Source of the DNA: a virus
IMG/VR virus record: IMGVR_UViG_3300030060_003713
Span: 1 to 33,760 of that record
Strand: one strand, 5' to 3'
Length of the DNA: 33,760 bases
The translations under genes were made by a program, and so were the position numbers. Position 1 is the stretch's first letter. Each line of letters opens with the position of its first letter. Shown piece by piece: positions 16,701 through 25,849 of this stretch. Below the pieces are notes generated by a model, which worked only from the letters and a program-made list of their open reading frames with translations, had not been told where the DNA came from and ran no database searches.

Positions 16701-19700
16701 TCTAACAAAGCGACTTTTGATACAATAAACACACTAATGGATTTTGAAATAGTAGGAACTAGGTCAGCAGGAGCAAATGCAGGAACAATAGTTACAATCG
16801 CTCCTTATATGCCCTTGACACTGGGAAGAATAGATATAAATTATGCCAATACCCAAGACACTACTTTTGCCAAAGCCACTTTAGGAAAAACTTCTCACGA
16901 TTTTACGACGAGTAGGAGATATATAGATGTAGATAGTGATGAAGTAGTATCGGCCTATAATCATATTAGGGGTCATCGAAACCTGCATGGAAAACCTATT
17001 TACATTGATGGTAAGTTTTTAGCAAATGTACTACAGGCAGAAAAAAGTGTTGAATTAAAGTATACTACAAACTGGACAGGAGGCAGTACAGCCGCTACTG
17101 TTGCAGTTACTAGCGGGCTATCGGAGGGACTGGTTTTATCGGGAGATTCCGATGTGAATACTTTAACTATAACTGCCATAGATAGGGCTGATACAAGTAG
17201 TCCGTTTAATATAACTCTAAGCGGTAATGCAGGTGGGTCGGGAGCAGGAAGCGCAGACATAACTTTTTCTTTACCCTCTACTCATTCTAGGATATATTTA
17301 GACAGGGAAGTGGGTTTACTAGAAATCCCTTGTAAATTAAATTCTAATAAAACTATAACTGATGTTTCTTCTACAGAAAAAATTTATGTTGGTATGAAAG
17401 TTACCGGAACAGGAATACCATCTAACACAACGGTTACTTCAATTGACAGCACTAGTAAGATTACTATTAGTAATGATGCTACTAATTCTAATGCCGATGT
17501 ATCGCTAACCTTTGTTATTGCTAGCGGTACTGTAATTGACAGGCTAACCGGCCATCATAACCAAGATTCTTCAAGAGAAACTTCTAAACTAACTCATGAG
17601 TTTAATCTATTAAACGGAGGACACTTACATACTGGAAAAACTATATCCCTGTTACATCCAAAATTAAATTTAACTAACGCATATAATATAACTAGTGTAT
17701 TGGATTATAGAATGGGAGGAGAACAACCTTTCCATCAAAGAACAAACAGTAGTGGAGGTAGTGCTTCTAATAAAGCAGTTAATATATTAGGAAGCAAGTT
17801 AGATGAATTTGGAACTTATCAATCTAACTTTGGAGCATCTAATTATAGATTAAACAACATAGAGAGAGGAAACTACAATAAATCTAAAAACTACCTTTAT
17901 GAACCTAGCGATATATCATTTTATACAGAAACGCTAAGTAAAATAAAATATTATGCTAGTGCATATAGATTTGGTTCGGGATATTATACTGATGGTTTCC
18001 TGCAAAATAATATAATAGGTACTGATATTTGTGGAATGAATATTATAGGGCAGGGGTCAATACAAACCTATAGTGGTGGTGCCTATTTAGAAGTGCTTCA
18101 TGAAAGTTTCTTTGGAAATCAAAATACAAATTTTATGGATATATTTAGAATAGGGCAAAAAATTGTAGCGTCGGGAATACCCGATAATACTTTTGTTGGT
18201 AATATAATAAATATAGGAGATACTACTACAACAGCAAGGGAAGTAAGACTTACGAACTTGGCGGCAACTACAGTAAACGCTACTGCTAGTGCTAGCGGAG
18301 TTAATGCTAAATTCTATGAGTTTGATAATAAAAGATTAATTGAATCAAGAGGATTTATACCTAGCATCGGAGATAAATTTTACGACCCTAATACGCTAGA
18401 GTCAAAAAGCGGTGATTATTATGGCATTGATAACTACCAACGAGGAGGGAAACAAAACATATTCTTTACTCCTCTTCCTATAAATAATGGAGTATTCCAA
18501 ATTACTGAAACAACTTTAGGAACAAAATTAAGAAATGCTCATGCATATAAAGATAAGATTGAGCATTTAGACCCTAAAATTGCTAGAATGTTTTTATTTA
18601 GCAATAGTGATATATTACCATATTCTTCTACTAGAAAGGATAGTTTGATGAATAAAAAAGTAGAGAGGAATTTACTTAACTATTCTATGCTTACTTTACA
18701 AGACGCTAAATTAACTAATCACTCCGATTTAAAAGAAAGAGTGCTTGGTGCTACAAATACTATCACTAGATTAGATAACTCTTATAGTGCATTTAATATT
18801 AAAGAAATAAGGGATAATAAACTAATAAATGAACTTAAGCGATTTAGTTTAATGAGATTAACAGAAGTAGTTTTTGATGTTTTTTATAATCAGTTTGACC
18901 CCGAAAATGTGCCAAGCAATGATAAAAATATAGGAACTATAGGTAACTACCCTAGATTTTTATTATCACAAGTTACTAATTCCAGTGGAAATGCATTGAG
19001 CATAGGCTCGGTAAGCGGAACAACAGTAAATACGGTTCAAGCAAGTGATGGTAGTGCTTCTAGTGCAAACAACTTGGTTCAAAAGGATATATTAGTAGAT
19101 AAAGCAGGTAGATTTATTGGTATTGTAGATAGTATAGGTACAAATACGATAGTTACTGCTGTTAATGCTTGTAAAACAGATTTAGCGACTGACTCTAGTG
19201 GAGATTATTATGCTCCTAGACTTAACACTAGAGGAGGTTCTTCACCAAATGGGGCTTTCATGGAACTTTACAAAATAGATTTTGAAACTCAAGATTTGGC
19301 TTCTTCTAGCAATACATTTGGTGCAGGTTCTATTACAGGCTACAATACAGAAAATGATTTTGTAGAAATTGATGGAGCAATTAATTTACTACAAATGGGA
19401 ATTATGCGAGGTTTGGCTAGTGATGGAGGAAGTTATGTTGCTTCAACAGCCAATAGAGGTAATGCTGATAGTGGATATGGGGGTAATAGTTCTACTTATA
19501 CTGATACTACCTTTGCTACAAGAAAAGGAGTTAACGCAATGAAAGAAGACCAAATAGACAACGAAATGGAAGATTGTTCTATTGTCTTACCATTTGGTTT
19601 AGCGGGGGCTACAGCATATTATTCACACTTAGCACAAATTATTTCCGACGGAAATCCAACCATATCCGATTCTAGTTTTCTAAATAGTCAAATATTTCCG

Positions 19701-22238
19701 GTTTTAGGAAAGTATGCTTTTCAACCCAATAGCATTAGCACATCATCGGGTTTTAGAAACGGTGCTGATTCTCTTAGCCTTCTTAATAGTGCGACGAACA
19801 CAAGTGCGATGAACACTAATGCTACAACTAGAATGTTACAAAACCACATACCTGTATTCTTTGATAGATTCAATATAGTTGGTGGAAGTGGGGCTAAGGC
19901 CGCTATAGGAATGACTGGCACTAAAATAGGAAATTCTATAGGAATAAATGTAGATGGAACTGAAAAGGAAGTTAGATTCGGATTAGTTACTCGAACAATA
20001 CATAGCGACAATACTCTTGACCCTGCCGGTTTCGCTACTAAAACCTTAGCGAGTGAGCCAACAACAAGTAGTAATGCGCCAACTTATGATAATGATGCAG
20101 ATGGAGTATTTGCCGGATTTAAACCAACGCTAAAAATAGATACTGGTTATATCATAGAGGCCACTTTTAATACTACTACTGCTACTGCGGCAAAATTTAC
20201 AACAACTAGCACTATATCCGGTAATGAAACTATTGGTTCGGACACGCATCTTTCTATGTATGTGCAAAGTAGCCATGTTCCTAAATTTACAAGAACATAT
20301 GAGTTGAATACTTCCGCAAGTCCCGATGAACTTAGAATGACCGCTAATGCGACTTCTGCGGGAACAGACTCGAATGTTAGAGTTAGCAGAAACTACATTG
20401 GTAGTGACACAGCAACCAACGGAACTGAAGTTCATACTTTAGCGTTTACTGATACAATGATACTGAAAGGAGAAACAGGAAGGTCTGCATTTTCAGCATT
20501 TGTTAAATCGGATAATATACACTGGTTAAGTTTTTTAGATTTAACAGGGTGTTATTTAGTGGGAGAAGAAGTAAAGAGTTATAATTCTACAACAGAATCA
20601 ATAGAAGACTATGAATCATCCGACATAGGGGGTTCTCATGGTTTAGGTTCGGCACAAAATCAAGAAAGATTTTCTATAAATGACGGAACACCTAAATATA
20701 TTCTATATGTTATTTCTCACGAAATAGATACTACTAGGCAAGATAGAACTCATATTATAACCGTTAGCGGTACTTTCCCCGATGCCGCTTCTAGCGGTAC
20801 TAGTTCTACTAGATTTAAGTCGTTTAGAATAATGCAACCTAACCATACTTGTTTTTATGATTTTAGTCCTAAAAACATTAGATTAAATCAACTTTCTTCT
20901 AAATACACAAAGAAACCAAAAGAAGATTCGATGTACGATGCACGGATAAACCATTTTATGTTTAAAGATAAACCTGCTCCACGCTCACAGGAAGGAGCAA
21001 ATGAAGGGGTTTTGTCAATGTATGTAGTAGTAGACCCCGATGGACAAACTAGTGATGGTAATTTAGTGGTAAGTGACCCTACTTCCTTGAGAAATAACAT
21101 TATGAAAGGAGGACAATTTAGAATGAATATTAGTGATGGGGATAATAATAATTTAACAAACATTGAATTTGTTGATGAAGGTGATGCTGTACGGCTTAGC
21201 ATGACTTTAGAAGACCAAAAAGAAATGTTAGGAGTAGTTTCAATATCAGAAACTATTGATGTTGTTGTTGATGCTGAAAACACTCAACTAGGTAAAAGAG
21301 CATTAATAGGTTCAGTTGTTTCAGTTTGTCGAGAGGCTGATACATTAATTAATGAAATGTTAGAAGAAAATGATGTTGAGTTTAATTTAACTAAATCACC
21401 TTATCCTTACTTTGTTGCCCCAAACTTTAGGGGAGTGGATTTATTTTCTGCAATACAATTTTTATTAGCCAAGAAAGAAAAAACATTGTTAGAAGAAGAT
21501 AATATATTTACAATAAAAGAAACTAAAGAGTCCTCTTTATTTCCTAATATTTTCTTCAGTACATCTAACCAAAATACTGACATATTATCTTACAGTAGAG
21601 AAAGCAACAAGTTTGACACCTTTAATGAAATCCTTGTTTTTGGTAAATCACACAAAGCGCAAAGAAAACACCTCAAGAACATAAAGAGAAAAGGAAGAAA
21701 AACCCTACAGGTTTTTGAAAATGAATTGATAAATCAAGAAGATGTAGATAAAAGGGCTTCTGAATTACTTAAAATACATAGTGACGAAAATTACGGATTA
21801 AAACTTACAGTAGGGCATAGGGGGCTTTCTCAAACTAAGGTCGGGGATGTGGTTACAGTAGAAATACCCGAAGAGGACATACCTAGAAGTGAATTTATAA
21901 TTACAGAAATACAACATAATTTACAGGGAAGTTTAGATTTAGAACTAGGAAGTTACACTAAAGGGCTAGAAGATAGGTTTGCAGAATTAGCAATTGCTAA
22001 CCAAAATATAAATAATAAAGTTAGGGAAGAATCATTTAACAATAATGAAATAGCCTTTGATTTCTTAGAAGATATTAACATTAAACCTATTAAGTTTAAA
22101 ATACAGAAAAAATCAACCCCTGCCGGAGCATTTACATTAGGAACCAACTCAACAGATTCGGAAACGCTAAATACAAATACCAATGCACTGAATATAGGAG
22201 TGACCACTTTTACTACATTATTGGAGGAAGAATTTTGA
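13785..22238 (+). CDS. Giant baseplate hub / tail adhesin with repeated beta modules
   Basis: This 2817-residue protein starts at ATG 13785, overlapping the previous stop. At least five copies of a 60-70 residue beta module centred on G-M/Q-x-V-x-G-x-G-I-P are spread through it, with central glycines near residues 43, 160, 932, 1203 and 1457; others look decayed. The C-terminal part, about residues 2500-2740, resembles tail hub proteins of the gpD/gp27 type: a helix pair (EADTLINEMLEEN), a FNEILVFGKS strand, then KVGDVVTVEIPEEDIPRSEF and EITEIQHNLQGSLDLELGSY-like strands. It thus probably combines the hub under the tape measure with a very large surface adhesin. The unusual length is a single open frame without interruption. 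Confidence 0.7.
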   Translation: MTTSTLVALSRPSKGSPQSFTRTCNTNSNTTLTNLTNPSLFIGMKVTGAGIPDGTIITALDSSSNEATISKTTTDSASITATFFKTAYDTPTNPQLCVSALSPTSNGSLVDTFGVAIIEETSGNVTLTPVGRVQVTNCNATAGSSRVTLSSGNTDSLYVGQQVTGTGFSTGSLPDNKAARIERIISSTEFELTEKATSNATNATYVLGLEHSNLSVTEGIRIKCFDNLTGVGIRLNSIDLTTTHLFVMIHSDDANKHHFAKVSEIFTDDINGDSFEFRPKLGDEIAKDVKFKLFSTPIPTDKTIAAIGLGIKNTLAPSVSVSRPLFYFFNENLDKKNELNHNKKYNLVYSELDFVAVSATQDSLGTKSFFTTTPDFGTDIIDYGRHTLKTKLIDRLKDQDKPTTNTSNEGETLLTYTPFSRDACFTNARRDDNDTITDTASQDYDGQYRYLTYGFSKDRANIAHNVIDHIMYESMGAKSSIVKLKLTDPFKIMSKKISDEEPIRIRHRLFIGDFNEFKSIGAKITSNPSGNTYATTTDHDLGSYLNVGDEVRVGSRIVIVQSIASISGNTQNITFRSQNRLETESIFTTGSYTLANDSVLERRAYNKKDKTLFTDFPLVSDRTSSLFVKLVSDSLSELYASVSAIDVNKKLITLSFSDKGYFDSDGSTTNEAAYHSQGTMLDYMFGKYMIYSEKLNGEIERIDVYKENTMTFVDLEARSNVRKLISPVISKNSLFSQDIIYSTNSPYNQLTTAGANFTCAFDSKTLTASTSITLTAGTQVHLQHASGVMSYIGEIAATVTGTGFTLVDNARAEGTTLAGYKESNKNYMLNKALSSNTLVESATSLSGASNKGLFFNSGVKITSTGTEGDILTGSSGSIHENAVGYEISDVSNMLNDSHFQSRLHNDVILTGTTASGDATITALSSTINLFAGMEVSGTNIPTGTTVSSITNSNTLELSANATGSATEVSLTFSNKATFDTINTLMDFEIVGTRSAGANAGTIVTIAPYMPLTLGRIDINYANTQDTTFAKATLGKTSHDFTTSRRYIDVDSDEVVSAYNHIRGHRNLHGKPIYIDGKFLANVLQAEKSVELKYTTNWTGGSTAATVAVTSGLSEGLVLSGDSDVNTLTITAIDRADTSSPFNITLSGNAGGSGAGSADITFSLPSTHSRIYLDREVGLLEIPCKLNSNKTITDVSSTEKIYVGMKVTGTGIPSNTTVTSIDSTSKITISNDATNSNADVSLTFVIASGTVIDRLTGHHNQDSSRETSKLTHEFNLLNGGHLHTGKTISLLHPKLNLTNAYNITSVLDYRMGGEQPFHQRTNSSGGSASNKAVNILGSKLDEFGTYQSNFGASNYRLNNIERGNYNKSKNYLYEPSDISFYTETLSKIKYYASAYRFGSGYYTDGFLQNNIIGTDICGMNIIGQGSIQTYSGGAYLEVLHESFFGNQNTNFMDIFRIGQKIVASGIPDNTFVGNIINIGDTTTTAREVRLTNLAATTVNATASASGVNAKFYEFDNKRLIESRGFIPSIGDKFYDPNTLESKSGDYYGIDNYQRGGKQNIFFTPLPINNGVFQITETTLGTKLRNAHAYKDKIEHLDPKIARMFLFSNSDILPYSSTRKDSLMNKKVERNLLNYSMLTLQDAKLTNHSDLKERVLGATNTITRLDNSYSAFNIKEIRDNKLINELKRFSLMRLTEVVFDVFYNQFDPENVPSNDKNIGTIGNYPRFLLSQVTNSSGNALSIGSVSGTTVNTVQASDGSASSANNLVQKDILVDKAGRFIGIVDSIGTNTIVTAVNACKTDLATDSSGDYYAPRLNTRGGSSPNGAFMELYKIDFETQDLASSSNTFGAGSITGYNTENDFVEIDGAINLLQMGIMRGLASDGGSYVASTANRGNADSGYGGNSSTYTDTTFATRKGVNAMKEDQIDNEMEDCSIVLPFGLAGATAYYSHLAQIISDGNPTISDSSFLNSQIFPVLGKYAFQPNSISTSSGFRNGADSLSLLNSATNTSAMNTNATTRMLQNHIPVFFDRFNIVGGSGAKAAIGMTGTKIGNSIGINVDGTEKEVRFGLVTRTIHSDNTLDPAGFATKTLASEPTTSSNAPTYDNDADGVFAGFKPTLKIDTGYIIEATFNTTTATAAKFTTTSTISGNETIGSDTHLSMYVQSSHVPKFTRTYELNTSASPDELRMTANATSAGTDSNVRVSRNYIGSDTATNGTEVHTLAFTDTMILKGETGRSAFSAFVKSDNIHWLSFLDLTGCYLVGEEVKSYNSTTESIEDYESSDIGGSHGLGSAQNQERFSINDGTPKYILYVISHEIDTTRQDRTHIITVSGTFPDAASSGTSSTRFKSFRIMQPNHTCFYDFSPKNIRLNQLSSKYTKKPKEDSMYDARINHFMFKDKPAPRSQEGANEGVLSMYVVVDPDGQTSDGNLVVSDPTSLRNNIMKGGQFRMNISDGDNNNLTNIEFVDEGDAVRLSMTLEDQKEMLGVVSISETIDVVVDAENTQLGKRALIGSVVSVCREADTLINEMLEENDVEFNLTKSPYPYFVAPNFRGVDLFSAIQFLLAKKEKTLLEEDNIFTIKETKESSLFPNIFFSTSNQNTDILSYSRESNKFDTFNEILVFGKSHKAQRKHLKNIKRKGRKTLQVFENELINQEDVDKRASELLKIHSDENYGLKLTVGHRGLSQTKVGDVVTVEIPEEDIPRSEFIITEIQHNLQGSLDLELGSYTKGLEDRFAELAIANQNINNKVREESFNNNEIAFDFLEDINIKPIKFKIQKKSTPAGAFTLGTNSTDSETLNTNTNALNIGVTTFTTLLEEEF
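13851..18310 (+). repeat. Dispersed protein-level repeat of a G-M-x-V-x-G-x-G-I-P beta module
   Basis: Five related coding segments lie at about 13851-14036, 14184-14405, 16500-16710, 17322-17525 and 18120-18310. Each has a leader strand, a V/I-G-M/Q-x-V core, a GIP or GF turn, a T-x-V/I-T-S-I strand and a closing Ser/Asn/Ala/Thr-rich strand. Copies 1, 3 and 4 are the closest to one another. The DNA has diverged, so these are old duplications and not recent tandem repeats. Modules of this form are frequent in marine phage fibres. Confidence 0.65.
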
Positions 22239-22579
22239 TAACTGAAAAAATGCAGAATTTATTGGCTACACATTTGGTCAGCCTAGTGAATAGTGGTAAG
22301 GTTGGTTTAGGTGGAAACTCTACCTTTTCTTCTCAAACAGATTTAGATGTTCCTCTTGTAGCAACTGCAACTGCTACGGCCACTCAATCGGATGCTAATG
22401 TTGTTCAAATAAAATTAACAGTTAGTGGGGCAACTGCGGCTATGACAGGGCAAACACTTAGAGAAGTTGGAGTTTTTGATTCGAGTTCTAATATGTTATT
22501 TAGAGAAAACTTCGACGGAATTGGGCCATTTTCTTCAAATGATACAGTAGAATTTTTCATATTTTTAGAGGTAGAATAG
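22235..22579 (+). CDS. Tail-collar-fibre-like protein
   Basis: This 114-residue protein starts at TTG 22235, set by GGAGGA at 22223-22228 and overlapping the end of the giant gene; ATG 22250 is an in-frame alternative. The pattern of an N-terminal helix (MQNLLATHLVSLVNSG), a glycine-rich loop (GLGGNSTFSSQTDLDVPL), a strand block and TLREVGVFDSSSNMLFRENF followed by a final strand is typical of small collar-fibre or baseplate-attachment proteins. The E-V/I-G-V/L-F-D segment is the most recognisable part. It probably links the following fibre to the baseplate. Confidence 0.6.
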   Translation: MITEKMQNLLATHLVSLVNSGKVGLGGNSTFSSQTDLDVPLVATATATATQSDANVVQIKLTVSGATAAMTGQTLREVGVFDSSSNMLFRENFDGIGPFSSNDTVEFFIFLEVE

Positions 22580-22580
22580 A

Positions 22581-24275
22581 ATGACATTAACAAACCCAAA
22601 TAGATTTAGCACAGCAGGAACAAGTGGAACATTAGGCCACATTACAGATGCAGTAGACTTTCCTCACACTGGTTTGATTAAGTCGTTATCGTTAGGAATG
22701 CGTGGAAATTATGCAGTAAAAACTACTAATGGATTCAACATAACTCAAGCAGGTAGTGGAAATGTAATTCAAGTAACTAGTGGTTTTGTTTTTGCTAATG
22801 GCCAACTGTTTGAATGTGATGCTAAGAATTTTGCCGATTCTGTTTTTACTACTAGCCCTGCCAATGTTAGCCATTTGTTAGTTGCTGATGTTGCAGAAGC
22901 ACAAGCAGATAGATTGAAAATTATTCCTCATGGTGCTAATACAGCAAACAGAATACCGGATTATGCAGATGGTAATGATGTAATAATTGCAGTAATAACT
23001 TATACTTCGGGATTCGGCAGTATGACTGTTCAATATTTAACAACCGATAAGACATCTAATGCTCTAAGCATTGGTTATGATAGTTCGGGATATACTGAAA
23101 TGTGTAAAATAACTGCCGCTAGTGGTGGAACTACAATAGAAGTACCTACTGCCGGTGGAGATTTTATTATTGATAATACAGATGCAGATAAGAAAATTGT
23201 AGCAAGGTTAGGAACCGATACTACTGCTACTGCTTTTGAAGTTAGAAATAACTCGGATGCCGCTAAATTAACTGTTCTTGGAACAGGAGCCACTACAATT
23301 GCAGGGGCTACAACTCTAAGTTCAATAGCGGCTTGTGGTAGTGATACTGATAAATTCTTAGTTAGTGATAGTGGTGTTATTAAATTTAGAACAGGAACAG
23401 AAGTAGCGTCGGACATAGGGGCGGCTACGGCACTAAACGATTTATCGGATGTTTCATATTCAAGTGGAGATTTAACCATAACTAGTTTAGATAAAATTGT
23501 TTATGCTAATAGTGGAAATGCAGAATTAAGTGTAACTGCTTCGGGTTCGGGAACTGTTGGAAGGGATTTAACTATATCAGCAGGTTCAACAACTGCCGCT
23601 TCCGGTAATACTGATGGTGGAGATTTAATTCTTAAATCGGGATTAGCAGATGGAACTGGCTCATCTTTCATTGCATTCCATACTTCTACTGCTACTAGTG
23701 ATGATGCCGTAGCAGAAAGAATGAGGATTCATACTGATGGTAATGTTAGTATAGGAACTGCAAGCCCCGATGCTAACGCTAAATTAACAGTAGAAGGTGC
23801 AATATCTTTAGATGAAATATCAGCCCCTACAAATACTGCTAGTAGAGGACAATTATACACTAACGCTGATAATCATTTACATTTTATTAATGGTGCAGGG
23901 ACAGATATAAAGGTTACAGAAGAAGTTTTTATTGTGGCTTTGTCGGATGAAACTACTGATTTAACGACAGGAACTGGTAAAGCAAGTTTTAGCATGCCAT
24001 TTGCTATGACTTTAACAGGAGTAAAGGCAAACTGCACAACTGCTCCGGTAGGGGCTACAATTATAGTAGATATTAATGAAGCAGGTTCTACAATACTAAG
24101 CACTAAATTATCTATTGATGCAAGTGAACTTACTTCTTCTACTGCCGCTAGTGCCGCAGTAATTAGCGATACTGCTTTAGCCAATGATGCTAAAATTACT
24201 TTTGATATAGACCAAGTAGGTTCTTCAACTGCCGGTAAAGGATTAAAAGTTACATTATATGGTGTAAGGGTGTGA
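22581..24275 (+). CDS. Tail fibre protein
   Basis: This 564-residue protein starts at ATG 22581 after GAGGT. The N-terminal 130 residues look like a baseplate-attachment region (GLIKSLSLGMRGNYAVKTTN). The middle is Ser/Thr/Ala/Gly-rich fibre. At about residue 380, ERMRIHTDGNVSIGTASPDA matches a motif widely seen in marine phage fibres just before the tip. The last 110 residues (FSMPFAMTLTGVKANC; ATIIVDINEAGSTIL; AKITFDIDQVGSSTAGKGLK) form a beta-jelly-roll-like head also common in marine phage fibres and probably binding the receptor. The call is firm for fibre; the receptor is unknown. Confidence 0.8.
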   Translation: MTLTNPNRFSTAGTSGTLGHITDAVDFPHTGLIKSLSLGMRGNYAVKTTNGFNITQAGSGNVIQVTSGFVFANGQLFECDAKNFADSVFTTSPANVSHLLVADVAEAQADRLKIIPHGANTANRIPDYADGNDVIIAVITYTSGFGSMTVQYLTTDKTSNALSIGYDSSGYTEMCKITAASGGTTIEVPTAGGDFIIDNTDADKKIVARLGTDTTATAFEVRNNSDAAKLTVLGTGATTIAGATTLSSIAACGSDTDKFLVSDSGVIKFRTGTEVASDIGAATALNDLSDVSYSSGDLTITSLDKIVYANSGNAELSVTASGSGTVGRDLTISAGSTTAASGNTDGGDLILKSGLADGTGSSFIAFHTSTATSDDAVAERMRIHTDGNVSIGTASPDANAKLTVEGAISLDEISAPTNTASRGQLYTNADNHLHFINGAGTDIKVTEEVFIVALSDETTDLTTGTGKASFSMPFAMTLTGVKANCTTAPVGATIIVDINEAGSTILSTKLSIDASELTSSTAASAAVISDTALANDAKITFDIDQVGSSTAGKGLKVTLYGVRV

Positions 24276-24291
24276 TACTATTCCCGTTCAT

Positions 24292-25062
24292 ATGATTAAC
24301 ACTTATATTCAGTTTCCCGCTACTGGTGGTGGTGGTGCAACTGGAAGCGAATTAATACAAATGGCCACTAGCGCAAGTGGTAATTATATATCGGGTTCAA
24401 CAGGACAGGCTTTACAATTTGGGTTTCAAAATCCAAATATAAGTCCAAATGGTAGTAATATGGTTGGTCGCAATAATACTGATGGCGATATGGCGGTGAT
24501 GGAAGAGGATATGTCTGAGGAAATAGAGGGTTATAGTGAAATTATAGAAGCCGACTTTAGCGCAACACTAGGTTATGGAACGGCATCAACCCCAACTAGA
24601 ACAACTCAGCATGTTGCTTTTTCTACATACGAATTACAGCAAAGTCAAATCGCAAATAGCACTAGTAGTTTTGACTTTTATATTGGTGGATATATAAGAG
24701 GTTGGACTAATGCTTCTACTGCTAATAATGCAGGTGTAAGTAGCCCTGCTTGGACTATTGATAGTGCCGCTTTGATTTCTAGTAGTATTAGTAATGGTTG
24801 TTCTGTTTCACTAAATAATACAAATGATGGCAGAAGAACTACACAAGATAATATATTTTCTACTAATGGTAGGGGAATATATACTACTGGTTCGGCTTCT
24901 TCAAATCTTAAACAACTAATATTGTCTTTAGGTGGAGGGAGGGGCAGTTTTACATTTCCTGCTATGGGTGATACCTTTACTCTTAGGGTTAAAGCCGATG
25001 GTACAATATCGGGTGCGGCACAAACTCAAAGAATACATGATATAATAGTAACTTGGCTTTAG
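24292..25062 (+). CDS. Hypothetical fibre-associated or virion surface protein
   Basis: This 256-residue protein starts at ATG 24292; no ribosome-binding site is well placed, and GTGTGAT lies about 15 bases upstream. The N-terminus is Gly/Ser-rich (ATGGGGATGSELI), an acidic stretch follows (MEEDMSEEIEGYSEIIEADF), and the rest is Ser/Asn/Thr-rich beta sequence ending in strands GSFTFPAMG and RIHDIIVTWL. The composition matches the neighbouring fibre, so it may be a second fibre subunit or tip protein. No family is recognised. Confidence 0.6.
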   Translation: MINTYIQFPATGGGGATGSELIQMATSASGNYISGSTGQALQFGFQNPNISPNGSNMVGRNNTDGDMAVMEEDMSEEIEGYSEIIEADFSATLGYGTASTPTRTTQHVAFSTYELQQSQIANSTSSFDFYIGGYIRGWTNASTANNAGVSSPAWTIDSAALISSSISNGCSVSLNNTNDGRRTTQDNIFSTNGRGIYTTGSASSNLKQLILSLGGGRGSFTFPAMGDTFTLRVKADGTISGAAQTQRIHDIIVTWL

Positions 25063-25070
25063 GTGATATT

Positions 25071-25631
25071 ATGACTAGAATTGCAGTTAATCTCCCTACC
25101 GGAGTTTCCGGTAATTTTGAAATAGCACATTATACTAATACTACTACAGATAAAATGTGGCAGGAGTATTTACAAATGAAAAATGAATCTCATTCAAACT
25201 ATTGTGTTTTATTAGATTCTAATTGCCCTATGCCTATTATGCAAGACTCCGAAGGTGAATATAGAGAACATCAATGGCTATGGGATTTTGCTACAGGCGA
25301 TGTATTAATTGGTGGTTTAGGAATAGGAATGGTAAATGAATTTTTAATCAATGCTCCTAATATTAATTCAGTAACGATTATAGAAAATTCACAAGATGTA
25401 ATAGATTTAGTTTGGCCTCATTGTGTTAAAGATAATAGATTTACTTTAATACAGGCTGACATAGAAACTTGGATTCCCCCTCAAGGTTCTCAATGGGATA
25501 TAATGTGGTTTGATACATGGACTAGTGCTAATTCTCTAGGCTTAACTGAATATGAAACGCTTATGAGAAATAGATATTCTAACTATTGTGATAATATTGG
25601 CTTTTGGGGGAGTTTGCCTCCATCTAATTAA
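25071..25631 (+). CDS. SAM-dependent methyltransferase / spermidine-synthase-fold protein
   Basis: ATG 25071 is set by AGGTGAT at 25062-25068 and gives 186 residues; an in-frame upstream start at 25053 would overlap the previous gene without such a site. The core is a Rossmann methyltransferase: motif I VLIGGLGIGM (78-87), an acidic residue after the second strand (VTIIENS, E105), motif III FTLIQADIE (124-132) and motif IV WDIMWFDTW (142-150). The layout resembles spermidine synthase and related methyltransferases, but their substrate residues are not evident. Standing last in the tail module, it may modify virion proteins or a host molecule. The N-terminal 70 residues are not recognised. Confidence 0.65.
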   Translation: MTRIAVNLPTGVSGNFEIAHYTNTTTDKMWQEYLQMKNESHSNYCVLLDSNCPMPIMQDSEGEYREHQWLWDFATGDVLIGGLGIGMVNEFLINAPNINSVTIIENSQDVIDLVWPHCVKDNRFTLIQADIETWIPPQGSQWDIMWFDTWTSANSLGLTEYETLMRNRYSNYCDNIGFWGSLPPSN

Positions 25632-25635
25632 TAAA

Positions 25636-25752
25636 ATGTTTCTACTTTTTCTATTCTTGCTTAGTTTCGCTATTGGTTATTTAACCGTTAGTGTATTATT
25701 AATTGAAGATAAGCCATTAGGCTTTATTATTTTAAATTCAAACGACGAATAA
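25636..25752 (+). CDS. 38-residue single-span membrane peptide
   Basis: An ATG at 25636 opens a 38-residue frame: a hydrophobic helix (MFLLFLFLLSFAIGYLTVSV), then IEDKPLGF and an acidic end. It starts five bases after the methyltransferase stop and ends just before the T-rich terminator tract. No clear ribosome-binding site is seen, so translation would rely on coupling. The strong amphipathic division and absence of stops favour a real small membrane protein, possibly lysis-related, but evidence is limited. Confidence 0.45.
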   Translation: MFLLFLFLLSFAIGYLTVSVLLIEDKPLGFIILNSNDE

Positions 25753-25771
25753 CTTTCGCCTATTCAGAAAA

Positions 25772-25786
25772 TTTTTTTGCTTTTTT
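25772..25786 (+). terminator. T-rich archaeal-type terminator of the rightward unit
   Basis: Two T runs, seven Ts at 25772-25778 and six at 25781-25786, follow the last rightward gene by about 20 bases. Archaeal RNA polymerase commonly stops at such T tracts without needing a hairpin. The hairpin further downstream would act as a second stop. Confidence 0.55.
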
Positions 25787-25825
25787 AGAAAACTTTTGAA
25801 AAAATTTTGAAAAAAAAATTTAGAA

Positions 25826-25849
25826 GGAGAGTAGCCTAAACTACTCTCC
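25826..25849. terminator. Bidirectional hairpin terminator between convergent units
   Basis: GGAGAGTAG at 25826-25834 pairs perfectly over nine bases with CTACTCTCC at 25841-25849 around a CCTAAA loop. On the plus strand, CTCTATTTTTT follows. On the minus strand, the tract complementary to the A-rich 25809-25820 gives a T run just past the hairpin. Both flanks therefore have the T tract expected for termination, and the site lies where the rightward and leftward units meet. Confidence 0.8.
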
